Position numbers and translations under genes: made by a program. The notes beneath the pieces were generated by a model, which saw nothing but the letters and a program-made list of their open reading frames with translations, did not search any database and had not been told where the DNA came from. Source: Chitinolyticbacter meiyuanensis (lineage in GTDB: Bacteria; Pseudomonadota; Gammaproteobacteria; Burkholderiales; Chitinibacteraceae). Taken from it: a stretch of DNA of 64,000 bases. The first letter of the stretch is position 1. Every line of letters begins with the position of its first letter. Location: the NCBI RefSeq assembly GCF_008033135.1, contig NZ_CP041335.1:965513-1029512 (forward strand). Reading direction: 5' to 3'. Below are positions 17,186 to 25,658 of this stretch, one piece after another.

Positions 17186-18855
17186 CTCCAACCCGACTCT
17201 GCCTCATCCTTGCGCCCATCTGGCTATCCGGCTGCGCCTCCACGGTGGACCGGGAAGCCAATCTCGCCGAGATCCGCCGCGCCGTGGCCGAAGCGCAGGC
17301 CGCCCAGGTGCCGAGCGATGCCGCGGTGCAGGCAGCGCTGCTGCCGCCGCTGGCCGTGCCGCCGCCGAGCCAGAGCGCCCGCGAGATTGTCTCGCCCAGG
17401 TTCGACCTGGTGGTGAACGATGCGCCCATCCAGCAGATGCTGATGGGCATGGTGGTGGACACGCCATACAACATGCTGGTCCATCCCGAGGTGAAGGGCT
17501 CGGTGACGTTGCAGCTGAAGAACGTGACGGTGCCCGAGGTGATGCAGGCGCTGCGCGATGTCTACGGCTACGACTACCGCATCGACGGCAATCGGGTGAT
17601 GGTGCAGCCAGCCGGCCTGCGCTCGCGGGTGTTCCATATCAGCGCGCCCACGCTGATGCGCAATGGCGAATCCGAAGTACGGGTGATCTCCGGCGCCATT
17701 TCGGACAGCACCAGCGGCGGCGTTACCGCCACCGGGGCGACTACCGGCACCACCAGCAATACCGTGGTCAACAGTACCCGCGTGCGCACCACCAAGCAGG
17801 CCAATTTCTGGGAAACGCTGCCAGCGTCGCTCTCTGCGCTGGTCCCAGCCACCGAGGGGCGCAGCGTGGTGATCAATGCCATGGCCAATCTGGTGGTGGT
17901 GCGCGCCATGCCGGACGAGCTGCGCGCAGTGGAGGATTTCCTGCGCCAGGTGCAGGGCAAGATGGTGCGGCAGGTGACGCTGGAGGCCAAGATCCTGGAA
18001 GTGCGGCTCAGCGATGGCTTCCAGAGCGGCATCAACTGGGCGGCGTTCGGCTCGGTGAACGGTCATGCGTTCGGCTTCGGCAGCGGGGTGAACGGCAATG
18101 CGCTGAGCTTTCCCGGTGTGGGTACCAGCACCACCAACGGCACCACGCTGGCCGCTGCACTGGGTGGCGGGCTGGCGGCCACCGGGCGTACCGCAGGCGG
18201 CTTGTTCGCCATGGCGCTGCAGACCGACGACTTCAGCGCCATGCTGCAGATCCTGAGCACCCAGGGCTCGGTCGAGGTGCTGTCGAGCCCGCGCATCGCG
18301 ACCTTGAACAATCAGCAGGCGGTGCTCAAGGTCGGCACCGACGAATTCTTCGTCACCGGGGTGACCAGCAACAACACCAGCAACGGGCTGTCGACCACCT
18401 ACTCGCCGTCGTTCACCACGCAGCCGTTCTTCTCCGGAGTGGCGCTGGACGTGACCCCGACCATCGACGACGAGGGCTTCGTGGTGCTGCATATCCACCC
18501 CTCGGTCAGCGACGTGAATACGGTCACCAAGCAGATTGACCTCGGCGAGGCGGGTACCTTCACGCTGCCGCTGGCGTCGAGCACCATCAAGGAGACCGAC
18601 AGCATCGTGCGGGCGCGCCATGGCCAGGTGATTGCCATCGGCGGCCTGATGAGCCGCGTATCCAGCCGCACCCGCAATGCGGTGCCAGGCCTTGGCGACC
18701 TGCCGCTGGTGGGTTCGCTGTTCAGCAACGATGCCACCGCCAGTGCCAAGCAGGAGTTGGTGATCCTGTTGAAGGCCTCGTTCGAGGAAGATGAGCTGAA
18801 CACCATGCTGCAGCTGTCCGACCGCTTGTCGCAGATGGCGGCGCCACCACAATGA
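17182..18855 (+). CDS. mshL: MshL outer-membrane secretin (lipoprotein)
   Basis: A 557-residue secretin that forms the outer-membrane pore for the pilus. The N-terminus has a lipobox (LILAPIWLSGCAS) for lipidation. A secretin/TonB short N-terminal domain follows (VNDAPIQQMLMGMVVDTPYN). Next come the NolW-like ring domain (RSVVINAMANLVVVRAMPDEL) and the C-terminal secretin barrel (SVEVLSSPRIATLNNQQAVLKV to VPGLGDLPLVGSLFS). The family assignment is secure; the mshL name follows from the operon. Confidence 0.92.
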   Translation: MTPTRLCLILAPIWLSGCASTVDREANLAEIRRAVAEAQAAQVPSDAAVQAALLPPLAVPPPSQSAREIVSPRFDLVVNDAPIQQMLMGMVVDTPYNMLVHPEVKGSVTLQLKNVTVPEVMQALRDVYGYDYRIDGNRVMVQPAGLRSRVFHISAPTLMRNGESEVRVISGAISDSTSGGVTATGATTGTTSNTVVNSTRVRTTKQANFWETLPASLSALVPATEGRSVVINAMANLVVVRAMPDELRAVEDFLRQVQGKMVRQVTLEAKILEVRLSDGFQSGINWAAFGSVNGHAFGFGSGVNGNALSFPGVGTSTTNGTTLAAALGGGLAATGRTAGGLFAMALQTDDFSAMLQILSTQGSVEVLSSPRIATLNNQQAVLKVGTDEFFVTGVTSNNTSNGLSTTYSPSFTTQPFFSGVALDVTPTIDDEGFVVLHIHPSVSDVNTVTKQIDLGEAGTFTLPLASSTIKETDSIVRARHGQVIAIGGLMSRVSSRTRNAVPGLGDLPLVGSLFSNDATASAKQELVILLKASFEEDELNTMLQLSDRLSQMAAPPQ

Positions 18856-19520
18856 AACACGCTGTCTGGATGCTGCTCGGGGTGCTGAAGGTGGCAGGTG
18901 CAAGCCCGGTGACGCCGCCGCCGGTGAAACACATCTCGCCACAGCAGCAGGATGAGTACCGCTGTGCGGCGGCCTTGGCCGTGCCCAACCAGCCTGCCAG
19001 CGCCTCGGCGCGGCTCGACGCGCTGCGCGGCTGCCTGGCGCGCCTGCCCCGCCATGCCGCGGCACGGCTGGAACTCGCGGCCATGCAGCTCGGCCAGGGC
19101 AATTTGGTGGAGGCGCAAGCCGTGTTGCAACAGGGGCTGGCGGTGAATCCAGGCGACACCAGCATGGTGCTGGCACTGGCGCGCATCCAGTATGCCGAGG
19201 GCCAGGCCGCGACGGCGTTGACCACGTTGCAGAACTACCACCTGGTTGGCGCCCGCCTGCCCGAAACGCTGGCGTTCGAAGCTGCGCTGCAACTGGAGCT
19301 GGGCGATGCCGAGGCTGCTGTCGCCACCTATCGCTTGGTGCTGGCGCGGGTCAACGTCAATGGTGTGTGGTGGCTGGGGCTGGCACGGGCGCTGGCGCAG
19401 ACCGGCCAGCTGGATGCCTCGCGCCAGGCCTACCAGCAGGCGCTGCAGACCGGCACCCTGCCGCCGGGGCTGATCGCCTATGCCCGCGCTGAACTCGCCA
19501 AGGCGACGCCCCCCCACTGA
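18852..19520 (+). CDS. mshN: MshN-like TPR protein at the end of the MSHA operon
   Basis: A 222-residue protein with a weak N-terminal signal sequence (KHAVWMLLGVLKVAGASP) and tetratricopeptide repeats, e.g. ARLELAAMQLGQGNLVEAQA, TSMVLALARIQYAEGQAATA and DAEAAVATYRLVL. MshN is the TPR protein following mshL and mshM in classical loci. It is shorter than typical MshN, and no mshM ATPase gene precedes it. It overlaps mshL by 4 nt and ends 9 nt from the convergent phosphodiesterase gene. Confidence 0.65.
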   Translation: MKHAVWMLLGVLKVAGASPVTPPPVKHISPQQQDEYRCAAALAVPNQPASASARLDALRGCLARLPRHAAARLELAAMQLGQGNLVEAQAVLQQGLAVNPGDTSMVLALARIQYAEGQAATALTTLQNYHLVGARLPETLAFEAALQLELGDAEAAVATYRLVLARVNVNGVWWLGLARALAQTGQLDASRQAYQQALQTGTLPPGLIAYARAELAKATPPH

Positions 19521-19529
19521 GCCGGACGA

Positions 19530-22500
19530 TCAGCTGCTGCTGCGGCGCTTGAACAGCACGTTCAACTCGTGCTGGTGGAAGGCCTCGCGCATCTGCTGTA
19601 CCAGCTGCGTCTTGTCCCATGGCTTGGGCACGTAGCGGAACACGGCCCCTTCGTTCAGTGCGCGCTGCGTCTGCTCGACGTCGATATAGGCGCTCATCGC
19701 CACCCGCACCACGTCCGGATAGCGCTGGCGGATCTCGCCGAGGATGGCACCGTCGTTCTGCAGCGTCACCTTGGGATCGACCAGCACCACCGCCACATCG
19801 TTGATCGCCAGCATGTCGAGCGCCGCTTCGGCGCTGTCGACGTTGAGGAAGTGATACCCCTCGGCGTTGAGGTCGGTGTAGACGTGTGAATGGATGCGCG
19901 GCTCCGCGTCGACTACCAGCAGGATGCGCGGGTCGAGCTCCAGCGCCACGTCCGGCAGGTGCAGCGAGCCGCTGCGCGCCAGCAGTTGGCTGCAGCTTTC
20001 CGCCGGTAGCGGCGGCGAATAGCAATAGCCCTGGATCTGCTCGCAGCCCGATTGCAGCAGGAAGCTGAGCTGCTCGACCGTTTCCACGCCTTCGGCGATC
20101 ACCTCGATGCCAAGCGAGGCGGCGAGGCCGATGATGGCGCGCGTCATCGCCGCGTTGTCGACATCGCGGTAGACATCATCGACGAAGCGCTTGTCGATCT
20201 TGAGCTGATCGATGGGGAACTGGCGCAAATCGCTCAGCGCGGCTTGGCCGGTGCCGAAATCGTCGATCGCCCATTGCACGCCGTGCTGGCGCAGCGCCGG
20301 CATCACGCTGCGGGCGAGATCGTGGTGCTGCACTAGCAACGTTTCCGAGGCTTCCAGCGTCAGCGTGTGCGGCGGCACCTGGTGGCGCGCCAGCGCAGCG
20401 CAGACCCGGTCGATCAGATCCGGCTGCTGTATCGTCAGCGTGGAGAGGTTCACCGCGATGCGCGGTACTTCCACATCGTCGGCGAGCCAGGCTGCGGCCT
20501 GTGCCAGGGCAATGTCGAGCACGTGGAAATCGAGCTCGGCGACAAAGCCGCCTTCCTCGGCCAGCCGCACCGCTTCCGCCGCCGGCAGCGGCAGGCCGTG
20601 TGGCCGCCAGCGCACCAGCGCTTCCATCCCGCACAGCGTGGCGCGGCGCAGGTCGAGCTGCGGCTGGTAGTACACCTGCAACTGGCCAGCCAGCAATGCC
20701 TCGTGCAGGCTCTGCCGCAGCGTGCTGCGGCGGGCGATGCTCTCGTCCATTGCCGGCTCGAAACGGGCACGCCGTTGCACGTGGTCCGGGCCGGTGGCGG
20801 CGAGTGCGGCGTGGCGCAGCAGCTCTTCGGCATGCTGGCCGTCGGCCGGATAGAAACAGTAGCCGATGCGGTAGCCGGGCTTGAGCTGGCCGTGCCCCGG
20901 CACGTTGACGGCCTCGGCCAGCGCGATGTCGATCTGCTCGAGCAACAGCTGCAGCCGTGGCTCATCGCGGGCGTCGGGCAGCAGCAGCGCGAATTCGTCG
21001 TCGGCGACGCGGGCCAGGGTATCGAATTCGTGCAACAGACCGCGCAGCCGCTCGACCTGTTCGCCCACCATCTGCTCCAGCGCCACGGTACCGAGCCGCT
21101 CGGCCAGCCCGCCGTAGTCGTCGAACAGCACCACGGCCAGCGCGAACGATTCCTGACGGCGGTTCGACTGCAGCGCGGCCTGGCTCAAGCGATCGAGCAG
21201 CAGGTTGCGATTGGGCAGGCCGGTGCGCACGTCGTAGCAGGCGTGGTGCGCTGCCTGTGCGCCATCGAGCTTGCTGGCGGTCACGTCGTCGATCACGCCC
21301 ACGTAGTGGGTGATGCGCCCCTGGGCATCCGGCGCCGGCAGCACATGCAGCGCGTTCCAGAACATCGAGCCGTCCTTGCGGTAGTTGCGCAGCAGCGCCT
21401 TGCCCTCGGTGCCCTGCGCCACGGCGCGGCGGATGAATACCAGATCGGGCTGGTCGCGGTCGCGCCCCTGCAGGAAACGGCAGTTGCGCCCGAGCACGGC
21501 TTCCTTGCTGTAACCGGTGATGCGCTCGAAGGCCTGGTTCACGTAGACGATGGGCTGCTCCGGATGCAGCAGGTCGGTGACGAGGATGCCGCTGGCGCCG
21601 GCATCGATCGCCTTGTTGCGGATGCGCAGCTCGCGGTCCACCACCTGCTGCGCGGTGATGTCCTGCGCCATCACGATCGCGCCCTGGATCTGGCTGCGGT
21701 CGTTGGCGAGCGGTACCGCCGACACCAGCAACGTGCGCTCGCTACCGCCGCTGTGCACGCTGACTACCTCGCCGAGCACCGAATCGCCGAGCTTGAGTGC
21801 ACGCTTGACGGCACGGGCCACCGGCTCGATCTCGTCGGCGCTGCCATCCGGCATCAGCTCGGGCAGCAGCGGCCTATCCCAGATGCGCAGCGCCTCGGGG
21901 GTCTGGCGGATCACCCGGCCCTCGTTGTCGGTGACCCAGACGCCGAGTGGCAGCGTATCGAGTACCTTGGCCATCAGCGCCTCGCCCTGGCGCCAGGCAA
22001 GCTCGGCGCGCGAGCGCTCGGCCATCTCGCTGCGCAGCGCGGCCGTGCGCTCCTCGACCTGTGATTCGAGCTGGCCGAAGAAGCGGACCCGCGCCAGCGC
22101 GATCGACAGCTGCTGGCCCGCCACGTTGAAGCTGGCGAGCTCGTCCTCGCTCCATGCCGCACCGTCGGCACGTGCCACGTTCAGCATGCCCAGCAACTGC
22201 TCGCCGCTGCGCAGTGGAATGCAGGCATGGTTGGCATTGCCACCGGCGTGCGGCGCGCGGCAGTCGCTCACGTTGTGTGCATTGAGCAGGCTCTGCCCCA
22301 GCTGGCAGGCGCAACTGAGCGAGGTCGATGTCGGCAGTGCCGACGCATCGGCATCGCCGCTGCAGCCGGCCGGAATCAGGTCGTTGGTCTCCGGGCGATA
22401 GAGCCAGAGCCAGGCTGCGCGGAACAGCGGGAAGGCGGCGGCGGCCTGCAGCGCCTGCGCGATGACGCCGGCTTCATCCGGCTGCTCCGAGAGCCGGGCG

Positions 22501-23084
22501 GAGAAGTGATACAGCGCGTCGACGACCGCGTGCGACTGGAACAGCTCGGCGTGCTTGGACTTGAGCTGGCTTGCCAGCATGCCGCGCTGCTCGTAGGTGG
22601 ACATCAGCAATTCGAGGATCTGCTGGCGCCCGGCCGTGATGAAATGGCGTTCGCCACCGAGCACGATATCGACGCCCAGGCTGCCTGGCCGCTCCGGCTG
22701 GCGATTGGCCTGGTTGGCGAGGAAGGCGCGGATGCGCGAGATCAGGTATTTCTCGTCGTAGGGCTTCAGGATGAAGTTGTCGGCGCCGCAGGCGAGGCCC
22801 TGCACCACGTCGCGCGCATCGGCCATCTCGGTGATCAGGATGACCGGCACATGGCGCGAATCCGGGGCGGACTTGATCGCCCGGCATAGCTCGTAACCGC
22901 CCATCTTGGGCATGATCACGTCGCTGACGATCAGCGTGGGCGCGCGTTCGGCAACGCGTTCCAGGGCTTCCAGGCCGTTGCGCGCCAGCCGCACGGTGCA
23001 GCCCTGCGTTTCCAACAGGCGCTGCAACAGAACGGCCTGGCTGACGCTGTCTTCCGCGATCAGGATGTCCACGCCACTGAGCAT
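19530..23084 (-). CDS. Multidomain c-di-GMP phosphodiesterase (REC-GAF-PAS-PAS-GGDEF-EAL-REC)
   Basis: A 1184-residue cytoplasmic signalling protein. The N-terminal receiver domain starts ILIAEDSVSQAV; a GAF-like region lies around 180-330. A coiled coil, two PAS domains, a GGDEF domain (about 640-800), an EAL domain (about 810-1055) and a C-terminal receiver follow. The GGDEF motif is degenerate (VADDEF), so cyclase activity is unlikely. The EAL domain keeps MEALVRW, LEASETLL, DDFGTG and VIAEGVET, so it should hydrolyse c-di-GMP. The terminal receiver keeps VVLVDPKV and YVPKPWDK. ATG at 23084 has GAGGAG 7 nt upstream. It is convergent with the MSHA operon. Confidence 0.9.
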   Translation of the reverse strand: MLSGVDILIAEDSVSQAVLLQRLLETQGCTVRLARNGLEALERVAERAPTLIVSDVIMPKMGGYELCRAIKSAPDSRHVPVILITEMADARDVVQGLACGADNFILKPYDEKYLISRIRAFLANQANRQPERPGSLGVDIVLGGERHFITAGRQQILELLMSTYEQRGMLASQLKSKHAELFQSHAVVDALYHFSARLSEQPDEAGVIAQALQAAAAFPLFRAAWLWLYRPETNDLIPAGCSGDADASALPTSTSLSCACQLGQSLLNAHNVSDCRAPHAGGNANHACIPLRSGEQLLGMLNVARADGAAWSEDELASFNVAGQQLSIALARVRFFGQLESQVEERTAALRSEMAERSRAELAWRQGEALMAKVLDTLPLGVWVTDNEGRVIRQTPEALRIWDRPLLPELMPDGSADEIEPVARAVKRALKLGDSVLGEVVSVHSGGSERTLLVSAVPLANDRSQIQGAIVMAQDITAQQVVDRELRIRNKAIDAGASGILVTDLLHPEQPIVYVNQAFERITGYSKEAVLGRNCRFLQGRDRDQPDLVFIRRAVAQGTEGKALLRNYRKDGSMFWNALHVLPAPDAQGRITHYVGVIDDVTASKLDGAQAAHHACYDVRTGLPNRNLLLDRLSQAALQSNRRQESFALAVVLFDDYGGLAERLGTVALEQMVGEQVERLRGLLHEFDTLARVADDEFALLLPDARDEPRLQLLLEQIDIALAEAVNVPGHGQLKPGYRIGYCFYPADGQHAEELLRHAALAATGPDHVQRRARFEPAMDESIARRSTLRQSLHEALLAGQLQVYYQPQLDLRRATLCGMEALVRWRPHGLPLPAAEAVRLAEEGGFVAELDFHVLDIALAQAAAWLADDVEVPRIAVNLSTLTIQQPDLIDRVCAALARHQVPPHTLTLEASETLLVQHHDLARSVMPALRQHGVQWAIDDFGTGQAALSDLRQFPIDQLKIDKRFVDDVYRDVDNAAMTRAIIGLAASLGIEVIAEGVETVEQLSFLLQSGCEQIQGYCYSPPLPAESCSQLLARSGSLHLPDVALELDPRILLVVDAEPRIHSHVYTDLNAEGYHFLNVDSAEAALDMLAINDVAVVLVDPKVTLQNDGAILGEIRQRYPDVVRVAMSAYIDVEQTQRALNEGAVFRYVPKPWDKTQLVQQMREAFHQHELNVLFKRRSSS

Positions 23085-23251
23085 CTGCAATCTCCTCGTC
23101 GATGGGTTGACTGGTTTTCGCTTACAACAAACCAAGTTCCATCTTAGTGGACATCGCGGACAACCGCGTATGGACCGCCGATCAGGCCGGGCCGCTCGAC
23201 GTTTGTGGTGGTGGCGGGCACACGGTTTGCCGGGTGTTGTTCTCGCCCAGC

Positions 23252-23917
23252 TCAGCCCAGCCGCATGGACAGCTCGACGTCGCTGGCGAAGGGTACCGAC
23301 AGATATCCTGCCGCTGGCGCGCGTACCCGCGCCAGGTAGTCGGGGCTGTAGTCGGCGTTGTCGGCAACCACCAGCGCGCCTGGACGCAGCTGCGCTTCCA
23401 CCAGCGCGAGGATCTCCGGATAGAGCGCCTTGGCGCCATCGAGCAACAGCAGGTCGATGGCGTCTGGCAGCGCGCTGGCGAGCGTCTGCAGTGCATCGCC
23501 TTCGCGGATTTCCACGAGGTCCGCCAGGTCTGCGGTGGCCAGGTTCCGCCGTGCCTGTGCTGCCTTGGCCGGCTCGAACTCGGTGCTGATCAGCCGGCCG
23601 CCGCCGTTGTCGCGCAGTGCAGCGGCAAGATGCAGCGTGGAGATGCCGAACGAGGTGCCGAACTCGACGATGGTGCGTGCCTTGCCGCTACGCGCCAGCA
23701 GGTACAGCAGCGTGCCAGTCCCGCGCGACACGGCGAGCGGGAAATCCTTCAGCTGGTGATAGAGCTCGCGATAGCCGGTCTTGCTTTGCATCAGCTGTGA
23801 GACATCCTCATCGGACAAATCGGCGAAGGCCGGGCTCGAGCCTGGCGCTGAAGCTTGGTCTTCGGCAAACAGTCGATCCAGTAGCGAGGCGACGGGGGCG
23901 GAGGTCAGGGTATTCAT
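23252..23917 (-). CDS. Class I SAM-dependent O-methyltransferase
   Basis: A 221-residue protein with the SAM-binding motif VEFGTSFGISTLHLA and the acidic ISTEFEP loop. DLLLLDGAKALY and VVADNADYSP complete the pattern of the methyltransferase_24 (caffeoyl-CoA O-methyltransferase-like) family. The substrate is unknown; small phenolic or antibiotic-like molecules are usual. It is divergent from a TetR repressor, which suggests induction by a xenobiotic. Confidence 0.8.
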   Translation of the reverse strand: MNTLTSAPVASLLDRLFAEDQASAPGSSPAFADLSDEDVSQLMQSKTGYRELYHQLKDFPLAVSRGTGTLLYLLARSGKARTIVEFGTSFGISTLHLAAALRDNGGGRLISTEFEPAKAAQARRNLATADLADLVEIREGDALQTLASALPDAIDLLLLDGAKALYPEILALVEAQLRPGALVVADNADYSPDYLARVRAPAAGYLSVPFASDVELSMRLG

Positions 23918-23960
23918 GCGGATTCCGGTTCGGTTTGAGCGCGACAGTGCGCCGAACTAG

Positions 23961-23995
23961 AATGCGACGAATCATTCGCATTTCCTATTCGCATT
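23961..23995. promoter_or_regulatory. Putative TetR operator between methyltransferase and tetR
   Basis: ATTCGCATT occurs twice as a direct repeat, at 23974-23982 and 23987-23995, with a 13-bp period. The first copy also pairs with AATGCGA at 23961-23967 to form a dyad. The cluster sits in the 90-nt divergent intergenic region, just upstream of both start codons. This is where a TetR-family dimer would repress both genes. Confidence 0.55.
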
Positions 23996-24007
23996 AACAG
24001 ACCCCCG

Positions 24008-24688
24008 ATGAGCGAACGCAAGCCCCCCGCGATTTCCCTGAGAAAACAGCCCAAACAAGCCCGATCGAACGAACTGGTCGCCATCATCCTGGAAGCGGCT
24101 ATTCAGGTTTTAGCCAAGGAAGGCGCCCAACGCTTCACCACCGCCCGGGTCGCGGAGCGTGCTGGCGTCAGCGTCGGTTCGGTCTACCAGTATTTCCCGA
24201 ACAAGGCGGCCATCCTGTTTCGCCTGCAGAGCGATGAGTGGCTGGAAACCACGACCCTGCTGCGCAGCATCCTCGAGGACACGACCCAGCCGCCGCTCTC
24301 GCGGCTGCGCCGCCTGGTCCACGCCTTCATCCAGTCCGAATGTGCCGAAGCGCAGATGCGCGTGGCACTGCACGATGCCGCGCCGCTCTATCGCCATGCG
24401 CCCGAGGCGCAGCAGACCAAGGCATCCGGCGCGCAGACGATCCAGCGCTTCATGGATGAAGTCCTGCCACATACGCCTGCCGCGGCCCGCGTGCTGGCGG
24501 GCGAGCTGATCACCACCACGCTCAGCACCGTCGGCAAGCACTACTCGGAAACGTCCAGGACCGAGGCGGAGATCGAGGTCTACGCCGATGCGATGGCCGA
24601 CATGTTCTGCGCCTATCTGCGCGGGCTGGATGTGGCAATGTCATCAGACCGCCCTGGTGCAGGAAGCGCTGGTTCTGAACCTGGTTGA
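24008..24688 (+). CDS. TetR-family transcriptional regulator
   Basis: A 226-residue protein. The N-terminal TetR DNA-binding domain reads ARSNELVAIILEAAIQVLAK then FTTARVAERAGVSVGSVYQYFPNKAAILF, a textbook TetR helix-turn-helix. The C-terminal ligand domain is unassigned. Divergent placement from the O-methyltransferase, with repeated sites between them, suggests that it represses that gene and itself. Confidence 0.9.
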   Translation: MSERKPPAISLRKQPKQARSNELVAIILEAAIQVLAKEGAQRFTTARVAERAGVSVGSVYQYFPNKAAILFRLQSDEWLETTTLLRSILEDTTQPPLSRLRRLVHAFIQSECAEAQMRVALHDAAPLYRHAPEAQQTKASGAQTIQRFMDEVLPHTPAAARVLAGELITTTLSTVGKHYSETSRTEAEIEVYADAMADMFCAYLRGLDVAMSSDRPGAGSAGSEPG

Positions 24689-24763
24689 TGTGGGTTTCAT
24701 GACTCAAAACGCTGCAGTAACAATGCTGCTTTAGCGTTCCCGGTTTTTCCGGACCCCTCTGCC

Positions 24764-25642
24764 GTGCTGCCCATCCTGCTGAAGACCTTTCTCGAAGTCG
24801 CCCGCCAGGGCGGAGTGACGGCGGCGGCGCGGCAGTTGCGGCTGAGCCAGCCGACGGTGACGGCGCAGATCCGGCAGCTGGAGAACAGCTACCAGGTGGA
24901 GCTGTTCCAGCGCCGTGCCGGGCGCCTGCTGCTGACCGACACCGGGGCGGCGCTGCTGCCCAAGGTGGAAGCGCTGATGCAGCAGGAGGCGGAGCTCGAT
25001 TTCATGCTGCGCCACGCCAGCCAGGCCCAGGCAGCCAGCCTGCGCCTGGCCGCCACCGGGCCGTACTATGTGCTGCCGCAGGTGGCGGCGTTTCGCCGGG
25101 CCTATCCGGCGGTGACGCTGACGGTGGAGTTCGGCAATTCGCAGCAGGTGATCGAGGCACTGGGCGACTACCGGGTGGATCTCGCGGTGTCGTCGCAACG
25201 GCTCGATGACAGCCGGCTGGCGCGGTGGATGCTGGCGCAGAGCCCGTTGGTGCTGGTGGTGCACCGCGAGCATCCGCTGGCGGCATTCAGCGAGATCGAC
25301 GTGGCGGAACTGGCAAACTGCGCGCTGCTGCTGCGCGAAGTCGGCTCGATGACGCGGCAGCACACCGAGGCGTTGCTAAACGCGGCCACCGTCACGCCGT
25401 TGTCGTGCTTCGAGCTCGGCAGCCGCGAGGCGATCCGCGAAGCGGTGGTGCATGGCCTGGGTTGTTCGATCATGCCGCTGCACGAGATTGCCTCGCACCC
25501 GCAGCTGCGCATCATCATGCTGCGCGGCAGCGATGCCCATGTGGCCGAGTACCTATATTGCCTAGAGAGCCGGCGCCAGTTCCGGCCGGTGCAGCTCTTT
25601 GTGGAAAAAGCCCTGGCGGGGCAGGCTCCCGGCCAGGGCTGA
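24764..25642 (+). CDS. LysR-family transcriptional regulator
   Basis: A 292-residue protein from a GTG start. The helix-turn-helix is GGVTAAARQLRLSQPTVTAQ, followed by LFQRRAGRLLLTDTG. The effector domain (ATGPYYVLPQVAAFRRAYP, SSQRLDDSRLARWM) resembles LysR proteins associated with phosphonate or nitrogen-source use. That similarity is only impressionistic. It lies 16 nt from the convergent metallophosphatase gene. Its target is not obvious from the neighbourhood. Confidence 0.85.
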   Translation: MLPILLKTFLEVARQGGVTAAARQLRLSQPTVTAQIRQLENSYQVELFQRRAGRLLLTDTGAALLPKVEALMQQEAELDFMLRHASQAQAASLRLAATGPYYVLPQVAAFRRAYPAVTLTVEFGNSQQVIEALGDYRVDLAVSSQRLDDSRLARWMLAQSPLVLVVHREHPLAAFSEIDVAELANCALLLREVGSMTRQHTEALLNAATVTPLSCFELGSREAIREAVVHGLGCSIMPLHEIASHPQLRIIMLRGSDAHVAEYLYCLESRRQFRPVQLFVEKALAGQAPGQG

Positions 25643-25658
25643 AAGGGCGAAGCAGTGC

